A stretch of DNA of 5,030 bases from a bacterium (GTDB lineage: Bacteria > Patescibacteriota > Saccharimonadia > Saccharimonadales > Saccharimonadaceae), in NCBI GenBank assembly GCA_029565375.1, contig JAKQOF010000049.1, forward strand, positions 1 through 5,030, in the 5' to 3' direction. The position numbers and the translations under genes were made by a program. Positions 1-4,890 of this stretch are shown here, piece by piece (position 1 is the first letter of the stretch; the number at the start of each line of letters is the position of its first letter). The notes below the pieces were generated by a model, which was given only the letters and a program-made list of their open reading frames with translations, was not told the origin of the DNA and searched no databases.

Positions 1-68
1 GTGTTCTTACTACCATTCGTTGCTGAATGTACGGCACGGTCAAGCTCATCAAAATCAATATCTTTCAT
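1..68 (-). CDS. N-terminal fragment of a small uncharacterised protein (runs off the left edge)
   Basis: Reading leftward from an ATG at 68-66, 22 complete codons are open to the window edge, beginning MKDIDFDELDRAV. The ATG lies 9 nt after the tpiA stop, preceded by GGTGGG (76-71) only 2 nt away, a purine-rich but very close Shine-Dalgarno-like sequence. The acidic, hydrophobic-alternating start resembles the N-terminus of a small protein family I associate with Saccharibacteria; that is recollection, not a search result. Function unknown. Tight spacing suggests it is co-transcribed with tpiA as the fourth gene of the operon. The C-terminal part is outside the window, so length and domains cannot be judged. 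Confidence 0.6.
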   Translation of the reverse strand, partial: MKDIDFDELDRAVHSATNGSKN

Positions 69-77
69 ATCCCACCA

Positions 78-860
78 TTATACCTTGGCCACGCCGGAGC
101 CCTTATGTGCTTTCTTAATAATCTCGTTAAAGTCGTGTGCGTTCAAACTCGCACCACCAACTAGCAAACCGTCTACTTCAGTAATTGCCAAGTAGTCAGC
201 TGCACTGTCTGCTGTTACACTTCCTCCATATAAAACAGCGATAGCTTCAGACGCACCAGCACCATACAAATGCTTGATTTGTCGTCTGATCGCGCGGGCT
301 GCCATGACAACATCTGCTGGAGTTGCGTTCTTACCTGTTCCTATTGCCCAAACAGGTTCGTAAGCAATAACAACATGTTCAAGCTCTTCGCTCGTGACAT
401 TCGCCAATCCACCAACCAACTGGTCGTGCAAAATATCTGAGGTTTCGCCTTCGCTGCGCTCAAAGGCAGTCTCTCCAATACATAAAATTGGCTTAATATG
501 ATTGCGTACCGCTGCCTGCACTTTTGCACGAATGTCCTTATCAGAATCGTGAAAAATATGTCGTCGTTCACTATGCCCAACTAATGCATACTGCACCACA
601 CCACGCAGTTGCGTTGCAGATATTTCACCTGTAAAAGCACCGTGGTCACGCCAATAGAAGTTTTGCGCGGCGAGTTTAAACTGGCGGCTATTCACTTGCA
701 AGCTCAGTGACTGCAAGGCGAGTGCAGTCGGCGCCAATACCACCTCTACATCGCGGTGAGACTTGACGAGTTTTGCAAGTTGATGCAAATACAAGCTGGC
801 CTCGCCTACATTGAGGTTCATTTTCCAGTTGGCGACGATGAGTGTTTTATCTCGTGACAT
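78..860 (-). CDS. tpiA: Triosephosphate isomerase
   Basis: Cytosolic enzyme interconverting dihydroxyacetone phosphate and glyceraldehyde 3-phosphate. The 260 residues match the usual bacterial length of about 250. The whole TIM-barrel signature is visible: NWKMN at 11-15 with substrate-binding N11 and K13; VGHSERR at 94-100 with electrophile H96; YEPVWAIGTGK at 167-177 with catalytic base E168 followed by the mobile loop 6; YGGSV at 211-215 and LLVGGASL at 232-239, which bind the phosphate. No key residue is missing. ATG at 860 is preferred because the conserved first strand (TLIVANWKMN) follows within five codons. It lies 8 nt after the pgk stop with no clear Shine-Dalgarno sequence, so translation may depend on coupling to pgk. 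Third gene of the pyk-pgk-tpiA operon. The short C-terminal tail (AHKGSGVAKV) is unremarkable. Confidence 0.97.
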   Translation of the reverse strand: MSRDKTLIVANWKMNLNVGEASLYLHQLAKLVKSHRDVEVVLAPTALALQSLSLQVNSRQFKLAAQNFYWRDHGAFTGEISATQLRGVVQYALVGHSERRHIFHDSDKDIRAKVQAAVRNHIKPILCIGETAFERSEGETSDILHDQLVGGLANVTSEELEHVVIAYEPVWAIGTGKNATPADVVMAARAIRRQIKHLYGAGASEAIAVLYGGSVTADSAADYLAITEVDGLLVGGASLNAHDFNEIIKKAHKGSGVAKV

Positions 861-868
861 GACGTATA

Positions 869-2128
869 TTACTTATGGTTATTACTGTTAGTGTACTCTT
901 TTCTGCGCGGTGCGTCTAGCAAACTCTCAATACCTGGCATGACGTTGCCTGACATTAATTCCAGACTTGCACCACCACCGGTTGATACGTGCGTAAAGCT
1001 TTTGCCGCCTTTGCTATCCCACTTCAGCACAAAGTCAGCCGTGTCTCCGCCACCAATAATCGACGTGATGTTTGGGGTCGATGCTAATAGGTCGGCAAGT
1101 GCTGCTGAGCCCTTGGCAAAGGCGGGTTTTTCAGCATACCCCAGTGTGCCGTTCCAGATCACCGTCCCAGCTGTTTTCACAATCTCTAATAATTCTTTGA
1201 TTGACGCATCACCAATATCGAGCATATCGTTATCGTCTATGTCTTGCAGTGCTACGATTCGTCGTGTATCCGCTGATTCGATTGAGTGTGCGATAGCTGC
1301 ATCAACAGGAAGAACAATAAAGTCATCGAGTTCTTTTACCCCTTTGTCTTTGACTACTTGATAAATTCTATCAATTTCTTGAAATTGGTCGGGTTCGACT
1401 AAACTCGTTCCCATGTTGATACCCGCGTGAGCAAGAAACGTATTAGACAAAGCACCTCCCACGATAATCGTATCGGCCATTTCGACAAAACATTCAATAA
1501 GCGGTATCTTGTCACTTACCTTTGCGCCACCCATCACAGCAACAAGTGGTCGTTGAGGCGAGTGTATAGCCTCGGTGATCGTTACATACTCTTTTTCGAG
1601 CAGCAGTCCAGCGACGCTCGGCACGCATAATGTAATAGCATGTGTACTGGCATGAGCACGGTGGACGACACCAAATCCGTCCTGTATAAAGTACCTGGCA
1701 CCAGTCGCTTGAATCAGTTTTTTTGCAAACTCGTGATCATCAGCTTCTTCTTCTGTATAGAAACGCAAATTCTCTAGCACGGTAATCGAAGACTTCGGTG
1801 CTCTTTTGACGGCTTGGTAGACTTTGTCGCCGATACAGTCATCGACAAAGCGCACATCTTGTTTTAAAAGATGCGCAAGGCGTTGTGCAACTGGTTCCAG
1901 TGTAAACGTGGCATCGCGACCTTCTGGGCGACCGAGATGACTGATAATAACAATCTTGCAACCACGTTTTTGAAGGTATTCAATCGTCGGCAGACTGGCG
2001 CGTATACGAAGGTCGTCGTCAACGTTGCCATCAGCAGACATTGGCACATTATAATCTGCTCGCACCAAAACGGTTTGGTTATCCAGCGGTACATCACGAA
2101 TTGTTAGTTTGAAAAAGCTTGTTTTCAC
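869..2128 (-). CDS. pgk: Phosphoglycerate kinase
   Basis: Cytosolic glycolytic enzyme transferring the acyl phosphate of 1,3-bisphosphoglycerate to ADP. At 419 residues it is slightly longer than the common 390-400, partly from a longer N-terminus. Visible family motifs: VLVRADYNVP at 20-29 (usually VRVDFNVP); RIRASLPTI at 41-49; SHLGRP at 63-68; LENLRFY at 118-124; DGFGVVHRAHAST at 150-162; the nucleotide-domain GGAKVSDKI at 200-208 with K203; WNGTLGYAE at 325-333; GGGDTADFV at 359-367; and STGGGASLELMSG at 382-394. Several positions depart from consensus (A24, Y26, SNTFL for AYTFL at 228-232, S393 for the usual E), but the core looks intact. The start is GTG at 2128: no other start codon lies between it and the first conserved strand, and a purine-rich AAGGGGTGGG precedes it. 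It lies 22 nt downstream of pyk and 8 nt upstream of tpiA. Confidence 0.97.
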   Translation of the reverse strand: MKTSFFKLTIRDVPLDNQTVLVRADYNVPMSADGNVDDDLRIRASLPTIEYLQKRGCKIVIISHLGRPEGRDATFTLEPVAQRLAHLLKQDVRFVDDCIGDKVYQAVKRAPKSSITVLENLRFYTEEEADDHEFAKKLIQATGARYFIQDGFGVVHRAHASTHAITLCVPSVAGLLLEKEYVTITEAIHSPQRPLVAVMGGAKVSDKIPLIECFVEMADTIIVGGALSNTFLAHAGINMGTSLVEPDQFQEIDRIYQVVKDKGVKELDDFIVLPVDAAIAHSIESADTRRIVALQDIDDNDMLDIGDASIKELLEIVKTAGTVIWNGTLGYAEKPAFAKGSAALADLLASTPNITSIIGGGDTADFVLKWDSKGGKSFTHVSTGGGASLELMSGNVMPGIESLLDAPRRKEYTNSNNHK

Positions 2129-2134
2129 CTTGAG

Positions 2135-2144
2135 CCCACCCCTT
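2135..2144 (-). promoter_or_regulatory. Ribosome binding site of pgk, supporting the GTG start
   Basis: On the minus strand AAGGGGTGGG sits in the 22-nt pyk-pgk gap and ends 6 nt before GTG at 2128. It pairs imperfectly with the 16S anti-Shine-Dalgarno CACCTCC (through GGGGTG). It is the only strong purine tract in the gap and is the main reason for accepting the GTG. Confidence 0.6.
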
Positions 2145-2150
2145 TTATAT

Positions 2151-3566
2151 CTACTCTAGCACACGAACTTTGATTGTATCGGTCGTCCCAATAATTCCCG
2201 GCTGTTGGCCGCTGACAATGATCACTGTTGCAGGTTCACCGCCAAAGTGATGTTGACGCGCAAGTTCTTTTGCCAAATCATAACCTGCCTCTGGGCTATC
2301 TGGTCGAACATAACTCCTGGTCGCATAGCTGAGTGCCAGTTGTTGTGCCGCACGCCACTCACTGGTCACACTAATAATTGGCAAGTTTGGACGATGAGCA
2401 GCAATGTTTGCAGCTGTCGCACCCGACTTTGTCTCGGCAATAATCGCCGACACACCCAATTGCTCGGCAAGTGACACCGCAGCGGTACTAATCGCATCAC
2501 GTTGCTTCTTAAGACTCACTATCTTGTCGAAAATAGGCGCAACTGGTGCATTATCCTGAGTGTAAAGAATTACTTTCTTCATTGCCGCCACTGTCTCGAG
2601 CGGATACTTGCCATTGGCCGTCTCGTCACTCAACATGACTGCATCAGACCCTTGAATGACCGCATTTGCAACGTCGCTCACCTCGGCACGTGTTGGCTCT
2701 GGATTCTCCACCATGCTTGCCATCATCTGTGTTGCAACAATGCTCAGCTTGCCGTGCTTACGACATAGCGCAATAATACGACGTTGCACAATCGGCACAA
2801 CCTCAGCGCCGGCCTCAACTGCCAAATCACCTCTGGCAACCATGACCCCATCACTGGCCTTCACGATATCTTCCAATGCATCTTCTTTAATCGCAGCTTT
2901 TGTCTCGATTTTGCTAATAATCTGCGCGGTCGAGCCGCCTGCTACTAAGATTTGGCGCAGGTTGTTGATATCCTCTGCGCTCTGGATAAAGCTAATCGCA
3001 ACATAGTCGATATCTTTCGTCAGGCCGTATTCAATGTCCTTGAGGTCTTTCGGCGTCAAAATGTCGCCACCAAAGTCAGTATCAGGCAAGTTAATGCCCT
3101 TTTTGCTCATCAGAACGCCGTCATTCTCTACATGCAGCTTGATCGCAGTATCAGATAGCACTTCAACGACAGTCGTTCGTACTTTACCGTCAAAGATATA
3201 AATCGGCTCTCCTGGCTTTACTTTCTCGGCCAAGTTGTACTGAATTGGAAACGTCAGGCCATCATGTTCGGCTGCGTAGTCAAGAATAATCTCATCACCA
3301 GTTTTTACTGCAGTGTTCTCTTTCAGCATGCCCAAACGGATCTTTGGCCCCTGCAAATCTTGTAGGATAGCGACTGGTTTGCCTATCTTTTTACTGGCAG
3401 CACGAATCCACTCAATCTGATTATCGCGCTCTTCATAATCACCGTGGCTAAAGTTAAGTCGAAAGCCATTTACACCAGCTAGCGCTAGTTTTTCTATCAT
3501 TTCAGGGTTGCTTGTTGGTGGCCCAACAGTAGCCAGAATTTTTGTTCGTTTAAATATAATACTCAT
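2151..3566 (-). CDS. pyk: Pyruvate kinase
   Basis: Catalyses phosphoenolpyruvate + ADP to pyruvate + ATP, the last step of glycolysis. With ATG at 3566 the protein has 471 residues, the usual bacterial type I length, and begins MSIIFKRTKILATVGP, matching the family N-terminus. Domains: TIM-barrel A with RLNFSHGD at 36-43 (K+ and ATP site) and DLQGPKIRLG at 70-79; B-domain lid about 75-160 ending KKGINLPDT at 155-163; then ISKIE at 217-221 (catalytic K219, metal ligand E221), VARGDLAVE at 243-251 (D247), ATQMMASM at 278-285 (T279), PTRAEVSDVANAV at 291-303 and VMLSDETANGKYP at 310-322 (consensus has SGETA). The C-terminal allosteric domain is present, with a phosphate loop TKSGATA at 379-385. 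An in-frame ATG at 3650 would add 28 residues unlike any pyruvate kinase leader; I reject it because a promoter abuts the 3566 ATG. Likely first gene of the operon. Confidence 0.96.
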   Translation of the reverse strand: MSIIFKRTKILATVGPPTSNPEMIEKLALAGVNGFRLNFSHGDYEERDNQIEWIRAASKKIGKPVAILQDLQGPKIRLGMLKENTAVKTGDEIILDYAAEHDGLTFPIQYNLAEKVKPGEPIYIFDGKVRTTVVEVLSDTAIKLHVENDGVLMSKKGINLPDTDFGGDILTPKDLKDIEYGLTKDIDYVAISFIQSAEDINNLRQILVAGGSTAQIISKIETKAAIKEDALEDIVKASDGVMVARGDLAVEAGAEVVPIVQRRIIALCRKHGKLSIVATQMMASMVENPEPTRAEVSDVANAVIQGSDAVMLSDETANGKYPLETVAAMKKVILYTQDNAPVAPIFDKIVSLKKQRDAISTAAVSLAEQLGVSAIIAETKSGATAANIAAHRPNLPIISVTSEWRAAQQLALSYATRSYVRPDSPEAGYDLAKELARQHHFGGEPATVIIVSGQQPGIIGTTDTIKVRVLE

Positions 3567-3573
3567 CCCGCCT

Positions 3574-3602
3574 ACTATATCAGCCTTCGCAAGCGCGTTA
3601 AA
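3574..3602 (-). promoter_or_regulatory. Putative pyk-pgk-tpiA operon promoter, extended -10 type
   Basis: On the minus strand TGATATAGT (3582-3574) is an extended -10 element: TGn followed by TATAGT, five of six matches to TATAAT. A weak -35 lies upstream (TTTAAC at 3602-3597 with a 17-nt spacer, or TTAACG with 16). The expected transcription start is about 3567, one nucleotide before the pyk ATG, which would give an essentially leaderless message and supports the short pyk start. The AGGCGGG between box and ATG is too close to serve as a normal ribosome binding site. Confidence 0.5.
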
Positions 3603-3649
3603 GCCTGACCCAAACACGATTGATCGACCACCATTGCAATCGTTTATCA

Positions 3650-3678
3650 TTCATAAATAACCTAAAAAGGACCTACAA
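3650..3678 (-). promoter_or_regulatory. Possible secondary leftward promoter whose -35 is the edge of palindrome A
   Basis: On the minus strand TTGTAG (3678-3673, the outer end of palindrome A) is followed after exactly 17 nt by TATGAA (3655-3650), four of six matches to the -10 consensus. Predicted start about 3643, giving a leader of roughly 77 nt before pyk. The arrangement mirrors the better promoter on the other side of the A/B pair, but the boxes are weak. Confidence 0.25.
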
Positions 3679-3693
3679 GGTGACACCCTGTAG
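3673..3693. repeat. Palindrome A, REP-like, 21 bp
   Basis: Arms CTACAAGGTG and CACCCTGTAG around a single central base, with one mismatch at arm position 6 (A in one arm, G in the other when both are read inward from the foot). On the minus strand the mismatch becomes a G-U pair. CTAC/GTAG feet recall the GTAG tetranucleotide of proteobacterial REPs. It lies 107 nt upstream of the pyk ATG. Confidence 0.8.
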
Positions 3694-3750
3694 CAATTTA
3701 CAAAATTTTTCAATATGAATTTATGTGTCTTAACACTTTGAATATCTACG

Positions 3751-3787
3751 CATTTTATCTACAGGGTGTCACCTTGTAGATAAAATG
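3751..3787. repeat. Palindrome B, REP-like core with extended arms, 37 bp
   Basis: The 21-bp core (3759-3779) is the exact reverse complement of palindrome A. It is extended on both sides by CATTTTAT and ATAAAATG, making a 37-bp palindrome with one mismatched position and a single central base. Its right edge gives the -35 box of the transposase promoter. The ATG at 3785 lies inside its right arm. Confidence 0.8.
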
Positions 3788-3802
3788 TTAAGTGACTATA
3801 AT
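3774..3802 (+). promoter_or_regulatory. Transposase promoter, -35 inside palindrome B, leaderless start
   Basis: TTGTAG (3774-3779, the last six bases of the core of palindrome B) is followed by a 17-nt spacer and a perfect TATAAT (3797-3802). Counting the -10 box as -12 to -7 places +1 at 3809, the A of the transposase ATG. No Shine-Dalgarno sequence precedes that ATG, in keeping with a leaderless message. A protein bound to palindrome B would cover the -35 box, so autoregulation by the transposase is an attractive inference. Confidence 0.55.
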
Positions 3803-3808
3803 ACAATT

Positions 3809-4432
3809 ATGCCAAAGCGTAATAGCATTAAAGTCTATGGTGCGGATCAGTATTATCACATCTACAACAGAGGTGTGGCAAAGCAAGATATCTTTCGTGA
3901 AGCAAGCGATTATTACTATTTTTTAAGCCTTTTTAAGCGACATCTTTCACCGGAGCAAGCAGTCGATAGCGCTGGCCGTAAGATAGTCAGCTATCGTGAT
4001 GAGGTCGACTTGGTAGCATTCTGCCTGATGCCCAATCATTTTCATCTGTTGTGCTATCTCAAACAGCCCGACGGCATTATCACATTAATGCGAAGCGTTA
4101 TGACTGCATATACAATGTACTTCAACAAAAAGTACGGTCGAACCGGTGGACTATATGAAGGGGTATTCCTTGCATCACGCATTACCAACGACGCCTACTT
4201 ATGGCACGTGACGCGCTATATTCACCTTAACCCGATGGATCTAGGTCGTGATTATCGCTCATACCCGTACTCAAGTCTCGGATATTTTGCAGGTACGTCA
4301 CACGCCTCCTGGCTAGCTGCCAACCGACTGGTGGAATCGAGTAAGGACCAGACTGAGTATCTTGAGTTTGTTGCTGACTACGAGACAATGCACCAAGATA
4401 TGAAGTTACTGAAAAACCTTCTTGCCGATTAA
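3809..4432 (+). CDS. REP-associated tyrosine transposase (RAYT), Y1/HUH family
   Basis: Single-strand DNA nickase related to IS200/IS605 TnpA (Y1_Tnp family), expected to recognise and cut at hairpins such as the palindromes flanking it. The 207 residues show YYHIYNRGV at 15-23; the metal-binding HUH motif in FCLMPNHFHLL at 71-81 (H77 and H79); LMRSVMTAYTMYFNKKYGRTGGLYEGVF at 93-120 in outline (L93, R95, Y101, F105, G113, G118); and RYIHLNP at 136-142, whose Y137 is the probable catalytic tyrosine, followed by YPYSSLGYF at 152-160. All core motifs are intact. ATG at 3809 is preferred to ATG at 3785: conserved sequence starts soon after, the predicted transcription start falls on it, and 3785 lies within palindrome B. 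No TnpB-like partner is nearby. It is divergent from pyk and shows no frameshift, so it may be active. Confidence 0.9.
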   Translation: MPKRNSIKVYGADQYYHIYNRGVAKQDIFREASDYYYFLSLFKRHLSPEQAVDSAGRKIVSYRDEVDLVAFCLMPNHFHLLCYLKQPDGIITLMRSVMTAYTMYFNKKYGRTGGLYEGVFLASRITNDAYLWHVTRYIHLNPMDLGRDYRSYPYSSLGYFAGTSHASWLAANRLVESSKDQTEYLEFVADYETMHQDMKLLKNLLAD

Positions 4433-4459
4433 AAGTATCCTGCAAAACGCCGACAGAAC

Positions 4460-4482
4460 CCTACAGGGTGTCACCTTGTAGG
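4460..4482. repeat. Palindrome C, REP-like, 23 bp
   Basis: The 21-bp core (4461-4481) is identical to palindrome B and in the same orientation, extended one base each side (C...G). It starts 27 nt after the transposase stop codon. No T-run follows on the plus strand, so it is unlikely to be a simple terminator. Confidence 0.8.
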
Positions 4483-4541
4483 AAAAATGAACTGTGTATG
4501 TTTTTATAATTAGAGAATTCTTATCTGTTAATTGTGTTCTA

Positions 4542-4574
4542 AATTACCTACAAGGTGACACCTTGTAGGTAATT
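4542..4574. repeat. Palindrome D, perfect 33-bp palindrome
   Basis: Arms AATTACCTACAAGGTG and CACCTTGTAGGTAATT are exactly complementary over 16 bp around one central base. The core 4548-4568 differs from palindrome A at one base (T for C at 4563), which removes the mismatch shared by A, B and C. It lies 13 nt before the shared terminator stem. Confidence 0.85.
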
Positions 4575-4578
4575 CACT

Positions 4579-4614
4579 AAGAAAAAAGCTCACCATCCGG
4601 TGAGCGTTTTTCTT
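4579..4614. terminator. Bidirectional rho-independent terminator between transposase and tRNA-Glu
   Basis: Stem GCTCACC (4588-4594), loop ATCC, stem GGTGAGC (4599-4605). On the plus strand it is followed by GTTTTTCTTT, serving the transposase; on the minus strand it is followed by TTTTTTC, serving the tRNA, whose 3' CCA ends only 10 nt from the stem. The convergent arrangement and T-runs on both sides make a two-way terminator very likely. Confidence 0.85.
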
Positions 4615-4689
4615 TGGTGATCTCACGGAGAATCGAACTCCGATTGCCAGGATGAAAACCTGGTGTCCTAACCGTTAGACGATGAGACC
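4615..4689 (-). tRNA. tRNA-Glu (anticodon UUC), CCA encoded
   Basis: A complete cloverleaf of 75 nt on the minus strand. Acceptor GGTCTCA pairs with TGAGATC (one G-U at 2-71); D arm contains GGTTAGG; anticodon stem CCAGG/CCTGG closes the loop TTTTCAT with anticodon TTC, reading glutamate GAA/GAG; variable CAAT; T stem CGGAG/CTCCG with loop TTCGATT; discriminator A, then genomic CCA (4617-4615). It is followed at once by the terminator on the same strand. Confidence 0.97.
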
Positions 4690-4700
4690 AGACGATGAGA
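4677..4700. repeat. 13-nt-spaced direct duplication of the tRNA-Glu 5' end
   Basis: AGACGATGAGA occurs at 4677-4687 (inside the tRNA, covering the 5' acceptor and start of the D arm) and again at 4690-4700, immediately upstream of the tRNA on its own strand. The period is 13 nt with 11 identical bases. It may be replication slippage or a remnant of recombination at the tRNA end. Confidence 0.7.
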
Positions 4701-4710
4701 GAAGCGTTGA

Positions 4711-4745
4711 AGTCTCCTATGATGCTTTAGCATCCATATGAGACT
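4711..4745. repeat. Palindrome L of a second REP-like family
   Basis: AGTCTCCTATG-ATGC pairs with GCATCCATATGAGACT around loop TTTA: about 15 bp with one mismatch (4717 opposite 4739) and one bulged base (4734). The outer arm carries GTCTCCTATG and the inner arm GTCTCATATG when read inward. It is unrelated in sequence to palindromes A-D. Confidence 0.7.
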
Positions 4746-4783
4746 TTTTGCTGTAAAGTACTTGCCCTTTCCGAGCAATTTGT

Positions 4784-4815
4784 GTCTCATATGGTTCGAA
4801 GAATCCATAGGAGAC
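4784..4815. repeat. Palindrome R of the second REP-like family, inverted relative to L
   Basis: GTCTCATATGG pairs with CCATAGGAGAC around a 10-nt loop containing TTCGAA, 11 bp with one mismatch at the same sixth arm position as in L. Here the GTCTCATATG arm is on the left and the GTCTCCTATG arm on the right, so L and R form a head-to-head inverted pair separated by 38 nt (4746-4783), in which I see nothing else. Confidence 0.7.
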
Positions 4816-4861
4816 GTTCACGGTTGTTAAAGAGACCGATTATTGTCTTTCAACTCCGAGA

Positions 4862-4890
4862 ATTGTAACAAAAAAAGCCATGAATGGCTA
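4862..4890 (-). promoter_or_regulatory. Possible promoter for tRNA-Glu, overlapping the upstream terminator
   Basis: On the minus strand TAGCCA (4890-4885, four of six matches to TTGACA) and TACAAT (4867-4862, five of six to TATAAT) are 17 nt apart. Predicted start about 4855, giving a leader near 165 nt that would contain both palindromes L and R. No better promoter was seen nearer the tRNA, but the overlap with the terminator of the preceding RNA makes this tentative. Confidence 0.3.
4870..4890 (-). terminator. Rho-independent terminator of the right-edge RNA
   Basis: On the minus strand AGCCA-TTCA-TGGCT (4889-4876) forms a short hairpin followed directly by seven T (4876-4870). The stem is only 5-6 bp, so efficiency may be modest. 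The adjoining GGCTA (4901-4897) could instead pair with TAGCC (4890-4886), a competing hairpin. Confidence 0.6.

Larger units (their letters stand above)
3673..4568 (+). mobile_element. RAYT transposase unit bounded by two pairs of REP-like palindromes
   Basis: One HUH transposase gene (3809-4432) lies between palindrome pair A/B (starts 86 nt apart) and pair C/D (starts 87 nt apart). A is the exact reverse complement of B and of C across 21 bp; D is a fully symmetrical variant. A and C, or A and B, therefore form perfect 21-bp inverted repeats. The spacers inside the pairs (3694-3758 and 4482-4547) are AT-rich, of almost equal length (65 and 66 nt), and not clearly alike. No target-site duplication is visible, as expected for Y1 HUH enzymes. 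The outer limits are set by the palindromes; true mobility is inferred, since RAYTs usually move the repeats and stay put themselves. Confidence 0.6.

Noticed and set aside
78..83. TATAAT on the minus strand overlapping the tpiA stop, as a promoter for the next gene
   Set aside because: The hexamer lies only 9 nt before the ATG at 68, would be compatible with a leaderless start, but no convincing -35 was seen in the tpiA 3' end and operon transcription explains the gene.
3567..3650. In-frame N-terminal extension of pyk starting at ATG 3650
   Set aside because: The 28 residues do not resemble any pyruvate kinase leader, the standard N-terminus starts at 3566, and the predicted promoters would start transcription downstream of 3650.
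3785..3808. Upstream ATG at 3785 as the transposase start
   Set aside because: It lies in the arm of palindrome B, upstream of the predicted transcription start at 3809, and would add only eight residues without family similarity.
4505..4510. TATAAT between palindromes C and D as a plus-strand promoter
   Set aside because: No -35 at proper distance (TTGTAG of palindrome C is 23 nt away) and no gene follows on that strand.
3673..4574. CRISPR array or direct-repeat array formed by the palindromes
   Set aside because: Only four copies in mixed orientation, internally palindromic, with a protein gene between the pairs and no cas genes.
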